DNA of 43,500 bases. It comes from Glandiceps talaboti. Its lineage: Eukaryota > Hemichordata > Enteropneusta > Spengelidae. Location: NCBI RefSeq assembly GCF_964340395.1, contig NC_135557.1:13774161-13817660 (forward strand). The letters run 5' to 3'. The notes under the pieces were generated by a model. The model saw nothing but the letters and a program-made list of their open reading frames with translations, did no database searches and was not told where the DNA came from. This document shows positions 32,911 through 43,500 of this stretch, one piece after another; positions within the stretch are counted from its first letter, which is position 1, and each line of letters starts with the position of its first letter. The position numbers and the translations under genes are program-made.

Positions 32911-33223
32911 ACCCGAATCTCACCCTGCTGACCTACTAATGTAAACTAGGTATTTTGCATTGTACCGTAATACATAACACCACGGGATTTGTTGTTGTAT
33001 TTAGCCCATATTGCTAGGCAACGACGTAAATTTGTAGCACTATAAAACGTAACACCGTTCCATTAACCGTACCATCGTTGTAAAACACAGCCTCTTTTAA
33101 GGCACCGTCCAATAAGAGCTCTGGATACTATCGTAGCACTAAGAGCTCAATTCAGGTATTAGACCCGAATTTATCTTGGAATTTACATTGTCATATGTGC
33201 TGATAGGCCATTGACACAAAGAA
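32911..33223 (+). repeat. Partial third copy of the duplication unit (upstream region only)
   Basis: Homologous to 25861-26160 (CACCCGAATCTCACCCTGCTGA, GGATTTGTTGTTGT, AAAACGTAACACCG, TGCTGATAGGCCATTGACAC). Homology ends just before the point where the truncated copy at 17894 begins. No coding sequence is left. Confidence 0.8.
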
Positions 33224-33300
33224 ATATTGTGTTCCAAACACATACTTGAAAATTATGGTTATGATTACGGCATCGCTGTAAACCACTTATCCATTTATGA

Positions 33301-33451
<151 letters not shown>

Positions 33452-33844
33452 TACAAACTATGCCATTTTCCTCATTAACACAAACCTGTCACTTCCATGG
33501 AAACTACATGTACACATAAAACTCATCAGAGATTGCATTTGCATTTGGTAATTTTATTTTAAATATTGAAGCTTAGACGAGTCATATAGTGTCATATAGG
33601 AACGGATATCCGTATCAACTTTTGACCTCTGACCCTGAGAATGTTTTACAACAGACTAAAGAATATTCATGTATGTACAGAGGATGAAACATCTTATTAA
33701 CAGAGCGTAGCATCTCTAGTGCGCATGACTTGAGCAATGACAGTAGTGTGCGCACGCATATAGTTGTGAAATGCATGCTGACTTTCCATCACAATATGAT
33801 ATAATTTATGAGTATGACTTAAATAACGTATTTACATATCATTA

Positions 33845-33850
33845 TTTATT
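33845..33850 (-). terminator. Candidate polyadenylation signal of the Ly6-like gene
   Basis: AATAAA on the minus strand, about 270 bases after the stop codon. A second one lies at 33553-33558. Confidence 0.3.
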
Positions 33851-34122
33851 CTTGGTTATTCTTAGACAAGATGGTAGCATTTTCAATTTGAAAAAGCTCG
33901 AAAAGTGAATATTTTTTGTGCATATTTTCAACTGTGACTTAATATTTCGTACCACAACAGTGGCCGATACTTGCATGAACCGCGTGTATCATTATGTTAT
34001 ATAGACAACAGATGTCTGTCAACGACTTACAGCGAGCTAAGTATACTAGCAAACATACTTTTATATCTCCTGTGCAACACTTATTTGCACCCATTACTCT
34101 TTTACGGTAATGACGTCAAGCT

Positions 34123-34440
34123 CTAGAAGCGATGAAACATCAGATACAAAAGGAACCCAGAGAAGGTAACTCTGCCGGCAACGAGGCTGGATGCATCACC
34201 GGTTCTGTAGTCGTACCAACTGGTCATGTTGTAGTTGCATAGGGTCTCATTACAACAGTAGGTGCAGCCAGCAACCGGCTCGGTAGTGTTGAAATTATAG
34301 CATTCATCAACGTTCTTTGCTACCTGGTTAGAACAGGCCTGTAACAAGGATGTGAATAAAAAGGATCAAAGTACTTATTCAAATATTATCACAAGACAAG
34401 AATTCAGGATATACCTTCCATAAAGGGGTGTGTGTGTATG

Positions 34441-34529
<89 letters not shown>

Positions 34530-34591
34530 ATATATATATCTATATATATATATGTTGTCCGTCTAGCTGTGTGTGGGTCTATCTATCTAAC

Positions 34592-34668
<77 letters not shown>

Positions 34669-34703
34669 GACTGACTGACTGACTGACTGACTGACTGACT
34701 GAC

Positions 34704-34778
<75 letters not shown>

Positions 34779-37121
34779 GACTGACTGACTGACTGACTGA
34801 CTGACTGACTGACTGACTGACTGACTGACTGACTGACTGTCGACTGTCTGTGTCATTGTTTTCTCAGAAAAGCCCCCTTCTATTTCATAGGAAATTCGAT
34901 GAACAAGTTCTTTAGGGTGAGGGCTAGGACTGAATAGTTTTGTTGTTGGTTTGTTTTTTTGTTTTGTTTTGTTTGTTGGTTTGTTTGTTTGTTTGTTTGT
35001 TTGTTTGTTTGTTTTTTGTTTTTGTTTTTGTTTTGGAGGGGCGAGAATTGTGCAAATTTGGCATAAACAATGCTCGGTCACTTATAAAGTTGTATATTTT
35101 CATTTAAAAATTCATACCATTTGCTATGATTTTTACATACTTTAGTACATACGTATACGCGTGCAGATACTTGGCCATTCAGATCAAATTTGCTTTAGGC
35201 ATCTTTCATACATAATTTGTTTACATTTTCTTCAAAAAATTGTATGTTTGCACAGACTATTTTTGACAACATTGGAATTTAAAGTACCTCTTCTTGTCGG
35301 CAACGCTTCTTCACGTACACGTCACCACCATAATCTTTCACTTCAATTTCACATACAGGCTGTAAATGACAATGAGAACAATTATTGAAATAACACCAAG
35401 AAATATGAAAATTAAACACTTAAAACGAGATTATTTTGTAATTGTTTTGCTGTATATCATTGTAATCTGCTCATAATTGGAAGAAAAGGGGAAATTTAAG
35501 TGCATATTTAGTGTATACCAGTGGATTCCTCCTACAGTAATCAAGCCATAGGCAAAATAAGATATAAACTTAAAATATAACTGTAACACATTGATATGAG
35601 CTATCACAAGACAATTATATGCACATTAGCGTGGCGTCTCTGATAACAAGTTTTTTTTCTCAAATGACCACATATTTAACCTCATCCAGTGTTTACACTA
35701 TCTCAGTTGACAATAACAACATAACCAAGACCCAGTGTCACCCGGGTGTGTAATCTACCATATTTAATTTTTTTTTTAGTTTCTGTATATTTAAAGTGTA
35801 CATGCAAAGGTTGATTATTTTTTTCGTAATTATGTTTATTTTGCCATAAAATTTGCATTCATTCCTCTAAATATTGTGCGCATTGGCAAGAAAGTCGCAA
35901 AAATACTTGCCCCCTTAATCCCCTTTGCTTCGACTAACTTCGGCACCTCAACCAGCTCACGAAAGGTGTCGAGGTCCCACGTGTTACAAAAGCCTTCTAA
36001 GCCTTTGTGTAATGTTTACTTATGAATTACTAATTACGCTTGCAATATAGTATTATCTGTAACTGTACATATTGTGAAACTGAAATCTAGGTTTCCACCT
36101 TCGTACTTTCATATTATATCATCCCACACGTGTAAATCTACCACACCCAGCAACAATATGTTTCGTTTGGGTATGTCTCAGTTTACCGATATCATGATTT
36201 CCATAGTAGTATGCCGGGAAAGTGTAAGTTCAATATCGTCAAGCCTGGTACTTACTCTGGACATTGTACAACTGTCCTTCTCTTCTTGACAGTTACTTAG
36301 ACATTCCTCGTTACTATCACTGCATTCTTCTCCCTGTCCATGCTTACAGCTGTAACACTCAAAGTCATTTGTCTGGGCAGGATGTACCAGATCTATGTAC
36401 ACAATAAGATAATTGTGATCATTGTCTTATTCAGAAGTCATTATCATTATGTCATGTCATGTCATATCATATCACATCACATCACATCACATCACATCAC
36501 AGCACAGCACAGCACATCACAGCAATTCACAGCACAGCACACCACACCATATCACATCACATCACATCACATCACAGCACAGCACAGCACATCACATCAC
36601 ATCACATAATATCATATATCATATAATGTCATATTATAACATCATCATATCATATCATATCATATATCATATACCATATCATATCATATCATATCATATC
36701 ATATCATATCATATCATATCATATCATATCATATCATATCATATCATACCATATCATACCATATACCATATCATATATCATAACATATCATATATCATAT
36801 CATATACCATATCATATAATATCATATATCATATCATATCATATCATATCATATCATATCATATCATATCATATCATATCATATATCATATCATATACCA
36901 TACCATATCATATCATATCATATCATATCATATCATATCATATCATATCATATCATATTATATGTCGCACAACATCACACCACACCACACCACACCTCAC
37001 CATACCATCTCATCACATCACATTGTTGGTTTTGGTAATGTTCTTATTGTTGGAGAAGATAGTGGTGATGATGATGATGATGGCATTGTTGATGGTAGTG
37101 ATGGTAATGCTATTGTTGTTG

Positions 37122-37153
<32 letters not shown>

Positions 37154-37373
37154 GGTGGTGATGGTGATGGTGGTGGTGGTGGTGGTGGTGGTGATGATGA
37201 TGTTGGTAGTACATGTAGTCATAGTTGTCACTTTAGATGGTGGTATTGCTATTGTTAGTGGTAGTGCACTCTTGTTGTTCTTGTTTGTGATGGTGGTAGT
37301 AGCTTTGTCGGTGGTGATGTGATGTTGTTGGTTTGGGCCGATGGTGGTACTCGTGTTGTTGTTGTTGTTGTTC

Positions 37374-37411
<38 letters not shown>

Positions 37412-40400
37412 CTTGTTGTTGTTGTTGTTCTTGTTGTTGTTAATGATGGTGATGTTGGTAGTATATATTTAGTCATAGTTGTCACTTTTGGTTGTGATAT
37501 TGGTATTGTTAGTGGTGATATGTTGTCGTCGTCATCGTTGTTGTTGTTGTTGTTGATGATGGTGGTGGTGATGGTGATCTTGTTGTTGTTGTTGATGTTT
37601 GTGGTGGTGGTCTTTATGTTGCTGTTGATGTTTGTGGTGGTGGTGGTGGTGGTGGTGGTGGTGGTGGTACCTGAAGTCATGGTTGTCATTACCGGTGGTG
37701 GTATTGACACTTGAGGTGGTACGAAATACGAAACCACTCACAGACATGGTGATTCATGTCTTTGCTACTGAATGGACATAAAAGTAGGTACAAAGAATCT
37801 AATGAGGGTTTTAATACACAACACTAGTCTATAGATATACCGTACAGCAATTCACGTCGATCACTTTACACAATACAACTCTGTCCTTATAGCTCTTATA
37901 GAAAGATGTCTCTACAAATCAACTGTTTAGGCCTCGCCTTTATTTTCAATTCACCCTCTACGTCAAAGGGTTTCACAACACAGACCCTTTGAAATACAAT
38001 AAATACACGCAATTGTACGTAGGTGTCTTACTTGGGCCCCTTCTTTTCAAAACGTTTTGATGTATTGTTCTGCCAGTTGAGGCACAGCAACAAAAACTTG
38101 ATTAGTTTGACTTAGCGTGAACTCAGTAATAGTATGTACAAAGTCCTTGCCAATGACTTTATACAAAACCATGTAGGTAGGTGGTAGACGTAACTATGCA
38201 GTCTTTTAAGCCAGAGACGCGCCATTCGCTTTCTAATGTAGCGATTCTACGTCAACTTCAAGTTCTAATATACCTTTCGAAGCGCAGATATTATTAGGTG
38301 GATCTTACATATTGATATAGCACCCGTCCAAGGTGATTGACACTGCTCAGACTACAACCGACCAATCGGCAAGAATCAACAAACTAAGTATGTCGTTCAA
38401 CACGATGAAATTCGATGGTACGATGATTGAACTTTTTTATTCTGATATTTTGGTAGTGATGTTTGAGCAACAAAAGAGATAACAACTGCAATTCTTACAA
38501 TAATAACAACGTAATATTCAACTGAAGTCCAGTTGGTACTTTTTATCGTGTCTGTACATGAAAAATAGTTATACTATGTGACATAAAGAAAAATGTACTC
38601 AGCAAGTGTCACGGTGGCATAGAATACGTGCACACCTGTTACAGTGTTAGATTGTACCATTTCTGAAGGTGTGGTGGGGCAGCTGAAATGCCTCTTGTGT
38701 GTCAATACAAAGGTATCGTAGTACCCAGTCAAAATATTGAGATGTCAACATTCGCAGCGTCCCCCCAGAACAAAACGAGAAAATAGGGTGTTGACCATCT
38801 ACTTGCATTAAAATCTATATCGGAACACTTTGATAGATGTTGGGTTTATGATTTTGACGACGTTTCTTAACTTTCTCGAGAATTGTTATAAAAAAACACG
38901 GAGAAAGCTTGAATTGAAGTAACTTTGGAAATATTCACTCCGATAAAGCCTCCACCAATGAGGAGACGTGTCAGAGTTCTTGGGGCGCATATTTCCAGAG
39001 ATAAAAATGAGGAATATCTTAAATCTGTTTAGCATTACTATCAGAAAAAACAAGAATTCTTAACAATGTCTTGTGGGTGTTTCTTACAAATTTCAAATTT
39101 ATGCCACCACGTTTCAGTCTTCGAAGACTGACAATATCTTGACATATGTACCTGTTTAAACAACAACACTCTGACGTCATGAATTGCTGACAAACGACGT
39201 CTTTTGCAAATCAGTTACCACGTTGACTTTACACGTTTCCTCTATCCCAGATTTATAACCCCGGCCAGAACAATTTTCCCTCTCTTAACAAAATTCATGA
39301 TACCAATTGTTTTGTAATTGAGGGGTGCCCTTCACCACAATCATTCCACAACTAACACACTCATTCCTTCGTCCATTGTAGAAAGGAGTGCGACTGGCAG
39401 TCAGAAATACAGTATGCTGTCAAAATTAAATTACGTTTCGTACGATGACTATGAATAAACCAATAATGCTTTAAGAGTGAGTGCCTAGCCGTGTCAACTT
39501 ACATCTGGTCATGGTCGAAGTGAATTTTAAACCGCTACTGTAATGTTCTTCTCCTAAAAAACTACCACAAAGCGTGACAAACAGAATGATTTGTTACCAC
39601 TGGGGGCTTCAACAGTTATTTATGTCGTACGGTTGTGAATATTATGAATGGGACCACTTATGCTGGCAACTGATTGCAATAATTTTTGGCGCTAAGAATG
39701 TATCGTCTGCTAACAAACACTAGAATTCTGGACTGAGTTTCGTGATTTGACTACAGAGATGATATGGTGATGTGTGTCTTTGCTACAAAACCACAAAGAC
39801 AGGTAAACGAGTTTCGTGCACATCACAGACGACGCTCAACTAACAATTTACCCGTGACGTACAAACGTACATTCCCCCGCTATGTAAAACAGCGGCGGGG
39901 TACATTTAACGTTACGTTCCCTCCTCGATTAATACACTGAGTAACTCAGCAGAAAATATCGCTAAAAAGGTGGGTATACCGACCGACGTAGCACTGAGGA
40001 GGGTAACAGCGATGCTACACTGTGGTACACGTACAGTTATCCTAGAATCGGGTGTAGAAACTAGGGTATGACCGTATGCCGACTTGGCGAGATGTTGTCA
40101 GGGTACATTTGTAAACTTAAGAACAGACATCATCAATCTATTGAAACTTCTTTACTCCACTACGTTTCGAGCCCAGATCGGCTCTTTATTAGGTGTATAA
40201 TTCATCATTAATGTATTGAAACTTCTTTACTCCACTACGTTTCGAGCCCAGATCGGCTCTTCATTAGGTGTATAATTCATCATTAATGTATTGAAACTTC
40301 TTTACTCCACTACGTTTGGAGACCATGTATGCTAGTGCGTGGTGAGTCGTTGGCGTGTAAAGAATTCTCCATACAATTCAATAAACTAAATCGGTCAACT

Positions 40401-41192
40401 CGATTCATCAAAAAAGTAGATCTTGCATTGTATAAGGCGTATACAACTGGAACATGAAACAAAAACTTGGCGTATTTAACTGTGCACGAACTCTGCGACG
40501 CTATTGCCAAACGACCCTCTACCTAGACAACTATTTTGTCATCAAAGTAAGGCATAGCGATAAGGGTAGTAAAAAATAGACAATAAACGACCATCTACCG
40601 AGACAAAGTATTTTAGACATCAAAATATCACCCACAGGAATGATTACAGTTGCTGAAAACCGTGCACGTGAAATGCGTAAAACCATAATCAACAACGGTC
40701 ACCTGGGGCCACTGTACTTATAATTAGAGAGAGGGAGATTTAGCTATGTCAACTTGGGTCTGGTAAAAGTTGAAGTAGATTTTACACCGACACATTCTTT
40801 CATAAAACGCCAATGATTTAAAACAAACTAATATAGTTATTTGTCACATTGGTCACGCAAGGCTGCACAACATATAGCTGTGAATATTGTGAATACAACT
40901 TCAATTAGGGCACTTTTCCACAGAGAATAAGTTTTGGCGCCAAAAAATGTGTCGTCTGCCTACGACCGACTTACTTCTGAACTTGGTTTCGTGACTCGAT
41001 TAGATTTCAGGGTTTTTTTTGGTCAATGAGTTGGAAAATATAAACCCGCCGTAAGTAAGTACGTTACTTTCTGGTATTGGTCCTGGTATAAAAAAACAGT
41101 CGAGTATTATAAAGCCGTAAAAAAATTGACTTACCAATCACCCAGAAGGCGAATAGAGCAACTAAAACGAAAGAGAAGTATTTCAACGCCAT
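34123..41192 (-). CDS. Ly6/uPAR (three-finger) domain protein, GPI-anchored, four exons
   Basis: The minus-strand exons are 41192-41135 (58 nt), 36392-36256 (137), 35359-35288 (72) and 34338-34123 (216). All have GT donors and AG acceptors, and the phases join cleanly to give 160 residues. Exon 1 is a signal peptide ([19 protein letters not shown]) with A at -3 and G at +4 of the ATG. Exon 2 opens the domain with FECYSC and further cysteines. Exon 3 reads [20 protein letters not shown]. Exon 4 holds [12 protein letters not shown], the diagnostic CC-x(4)-CN end of Ly6/uPAR domains, then a small-residue region (GDASS) and a hydrophobic C-terminus typical of GPI attachment. There are 14 cysteines, more than the usual 8-10. 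The family comprises surface or secreted disulphide-rich proteins that bind receptors or ligands. The partner here is unknown. Confidence 0.87.
34440..34556 (+). repeat. (TA)n microsatellite in Ly6-like intron 3
   Basis: A nearly pure AT dinucleotide run over about 110 bases. Confidence 0.95.
34590..34840 (+). repeat. Alternating (TCTG)n and (ACTG)n blocks
   Basis: The order is TCTG (about 34591-34668), ACTG (about 34669-34703), TCTG (about 34704-34778), ACTG (about 34779-34839). Confidence 0.95.
34943..35032 (+). repeat. (GTTT)n tract
   Basis: GTTT-rich low-complexity sequence in intron 3 of the Ly6-like gene. Confidence 0.9.
36450..37020 (+). repeat. Pentanucleotide array (ATCAC/ATCAT/AGCAC)n in Ly6-like intron 1
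   Basis: About 0.55 kb of five-base units. The left part is dominated by CATCA/CAGCA and the rest by TATCA, with occasional ATATCAT and ACCAT slips. Confidence 0.95.
37022..37720 (+). repeat. Trinucleotide-rich region (GTT/GGT/GAT)n
   Basis: Interleaved GTT, GGT and GAT runs. A partly repeated higher-order block contains GTAGT...TAGTCATAGTTGTCAC at about 37205-37235 and 37458-37485. Long Val, Gly, Asp or Thr open frames are repeat translations. Confidence 0.9.
39480..39750 (+). repeat. Intronic repeat, copy 1
   Basis: Resembles 40735-41015 in the same orientation: TGTCAACTT...TCTGGT, TGTGAATATT.TGAAT and TTTTGGCGC.AA.AATGT.TCGTCTGC are shared, with many differences. Both lie in intron 1 of the Ly6-like gene. 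Confidence 0.6.
40141..40323 (+). repeat. 75-bp tandem repeat with hammerhead-like core on the minus strand
   Basis: TTGAAACTTCTTTACTCCAC starts at 40141, 40216 and 40291, giving two full copies and one partial copy. On the minus strand the full unit reads CTAATGA-A, then a 5-bp stem GAGCC/GGCTC, then GAAACGTAGTGG. This resembles the CTGATGA-stem-GAAA core of hammerhead ribozymes found in Penelope-like elements and retrozymes. The core is imperfect (A for the conserved G5, one extra A), and the first copy has CTAATAA. Confidence 0.85.
40735..41015 (+). repeat. Intronic repeat, copy 2
   Basis: Partner of 39480-39750. It ends about 120 bases before the donor of the signal-peptide exon. Confidence 0.6.
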
Positions 41193-41289
41193 TATTGTAG
41201 TGATCCAGTCGTGGAGGCTGTGGCTATACGTTTACTGTCACAGCTTTACCAGTCGTACTGTTTGGGCACTTACACGCCTAGGTGACAAC

Positions 41290-41296
41290 TTTTATA
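41290..41296 (-). promoter_or_regulatory. TATA box of the Ly6-like gene
   Basis: Minus-strand GCTATAAAAGTTG lies about 98 bases before the ATG at 41192, which fits a start site near 41265 and a 5' UTR of about 70 bases. Confidence 0.55.
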
Positions 41297-41299
41297 GCA

Positions 41300-43500
41300 C
41301 GAAGTGTTGACGGTGTGGCTTGTTGCTATGACAACATACAGGTACTGTAAAATAACTGAACGGCCTTCAGGTCAATTGAAATGCCTCGTCACCTTGTTGT
41401 TGCGTAAGGTCATTTGAGTACACTGCGTTCATTGGCAGTGCATACTAGATATTAGTCCCGAAGTACCGACACCATTTCTTGACCCAGATATCTTAGTAAA
41501 TGTGATATTTAGACAAGGTTAAGGTAGTGCAGCGAGTTGACTTTTATTTGAATAGATTATAAATGGTCCTTCACAACAGTTGTTACAAACTTATTAAGAT
41601 AAAATGTCATCCGGTCAATAAAATCGAACCTAGCTGACGTATTTGAGTACGTGAAGGTTGAAACGAACTATCATTCTTTCGTTTACAAGTCAAGGGAAAG
41701 GAGGAGTACGTTTATTTTCTGACAGCATTGTCCTCCCACCCAGTTTACAACAATGTCCATAGAAAGACGACGTATTGTTGCCCAGCCTTTCGATTTGTTA
41801 AGCACACACTACAACTCGTTGTCGTGTTTTGACCTCTCTGGGTTTTTCCGTTTTTATAATATCTGAAAAGAGAATTTTGAACCCCATTCCAGCAGCACAA
41901 TGACCGAAGATGCCACTCGATCACGCCCTGTCAACTTCACACTAAACGTTGTAAGGAAACTTCAGTCAGCTACTCGCTACATCAAGTTCCACTCGCACCG
42001 GCCGGATCACACAAACACACAGGGAATAACTTAACAGACAGACATAAAACTTTATGGTTCGCCAGTTACCACTCAAAACAGATATTGGTCGCTTTTCTCC
42101 GTCTAAATCCTTTCTGGTTTTTATTATCCAAACTTTAACTTTAAGAAATGTTCACATTTCCATTATTAAACAATGATGTCATTATTATCTTCTATGCGGT
42201 TGTTGTTGTTGTTGTTGTTTTCGTTAATTGTTGTTTTAATTAAAATTGTTGTTAGTTTCTTTGTTGTATTTGTTATTATTGTTATTATTATTATTGTCTT
42301 GTGGTCTTCGTGATAGAAATGTAAACATCTTCACATTACTTGTCTGTTTACCAAATTGCAATAGACAGTAACGTCATATGCCCTCAACGGTCGATTGGGG
42401 GCGCTATTTATAGAACTTGTCTCGTCGCCGTCTAAATACAGTAGTAATTTGATAATCGACGCACAATAAATAGTTCGACCAAACTTTATTATTCTCATTT
42501 TCAAGTCATGATGTAACATTCATGCGTCACACCACGTGGCAGTCATCCAACACGTTATAGCATTAATCTCTATGGATACTCACCATTCGACAATTATCAA
42601 ATTACTACAGTAACTGTATTAATATAATGTGAATGCCCATGGGACGTGTGAGAGACTTCAGTTAATGCCTCCCTAAGACCACCCTACATATTACTACAAA
42701 AAGGTGCTATTGGCCGTGTTTTACACAGGGAGCCTAAAGCATAAAATCTCTACAACGTCTTCACTTCGAAAAAAAATCGTGTTGAATTGTGTTAAATGTA
42801 ACCACAGACAAGTATTGTGTGTTAGTTATCTGTGATGTAACCAATAGCCTGTTGACTGTGCAGTCGAGATAGCTGGTCGTAGCAAGCAGGAGGTACGTGC
42901 GAGTAGCTCAGCAGCTACCGATGTATCTCGACAGTGAAGTAGACAGGCTAACTGTAGGCGATATTACTACGATATATTTAAACGTGCTTTCAGCGATAGA
43001 CACAAACTACAGCTTTTGTTGTGGTAGTTTACACAAGCACGAGCGGTGGTTTCTGCGCCGGGTCACGTGGGTCAAGCTATAACTAGCATTAATCGAGTCT
43101 TGATAGTAGAACTATTACAGTGAGATTAAATGTGCCGTCATTTACGGAAAAAAAAACAGATTTAAAAAAAAGTATCACCCTGTGAGTGTAACTACTCTAT
43201 TCGCAATGCTCTGTAATAATAATAACAACAACAGTAATTCATTTCAGTAAATGGCCACAGCCAATCATACAAAGGTTGTTTTTGCATGACAGGATTAGTG
43301 AAAAAGCTAGTATGTACAATGATTATTAATAAATGTTGTACTAAGAAATGAAAACATTTAGAGGTGTCGGGTTTATTCATAACTGGGCAAAGCTCTCTCT
43401 CTTGTCTTAAAAGACTTATATATGAAAATTGCTAGATGTCCATTGATAGCTTACATCAACATGTCGCAATTATGGTTTTCGTTGTTTCTCTGATATTTTG
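41300..43500. other. Region upstream of the Ly6-like gene, no gene recognised
   Basis: It has a short GTT run at about 42198-42220 and AT-rich sequence. Open frames of about 60 codons are present but none shows a recognisable domain or clear splice structure. Confidence 0.5.

Noticed and set aside
36422-37737. Open frames rich in Ser-Tyr-His-Ile or in Val, Gly, Thr, Asn
   Set aside because: They are produced by the ATCAT pentamer and GTT/GGT trinucleotide arrays inside the Ly6-like intron, not by coding sequence.
42897-43082. Plus-strand 61-codon open frame near the right edge
   Set aside because: Short, no recognised domain, and no Kozak or splice support within the window.

Overview
The window looks like a non-vertebrate animal genome. 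It is AT-rich, its genes are split by GT-AG introns, it is crowded with tetranucleotide microsatellites, and its recognisable products are metazoan secretory-pathway proteins. I cannot name the species. A marine deuterostome or lophotrochozoan is an inference only. No bacterial, viral or CRISPR features were seen, and I recognised no tRNA or rRNA gene.

Layout. (1) 293-4242, plus strand: the last six exons of a PCSK7-type proprotein convertase (end of the catalytic domain, P domain, membrane anchor, long cytoplasmic tail). One intron uses a GC donor, and several introns carry minisatellites. One minisatellite duplicates an exon/intron junction. (2) About 4.9-17.8 kb: no confident gene. It holds palindromic and inverted-repeat elements, a probable LINE 3' remnant, microsatellites and a decayed coding stretch on the minus strand. 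(3) About 17.9-33.2 kb: a tandem segmental array. Two nearly identical units of about 6.9-7.0 kb each carry a single-exon gene for a 1245-residue type II membrane protein made of four consecutive GT31 (beta-1,3-galactosyltransferase-like) modules. Only the third module keeps the DxD and EDVF motifs. A 5' fragment of the gene lies before the array, and an upstream-only fragment lies after it. The two fragments end and begin at nearly the same unit coordinate. (4) 34123-41192, minus strand: a four-exon Ly6/uPAR (three-finger) protein of about 160 residues with a signal peptide and a GPI-type tail, assembled here from exons that are each too short to stand out. Its introns hold very large microsatellites and a 75-bp tandem repeat with a hammerhead-ribozyme-like core. 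(5) 41.3-43.5 kb: nothing recognised.

All three gene families act in the secretory pathway or at the cell surface (Golgi protease, Golgi glycosyltransferase, GPI-anchored surface protein), but nothing in the sequence shows that they work together. The most novel item is the four-module GT31 protein with one apparently active and three degenerate modules, present as two young tandem copies.
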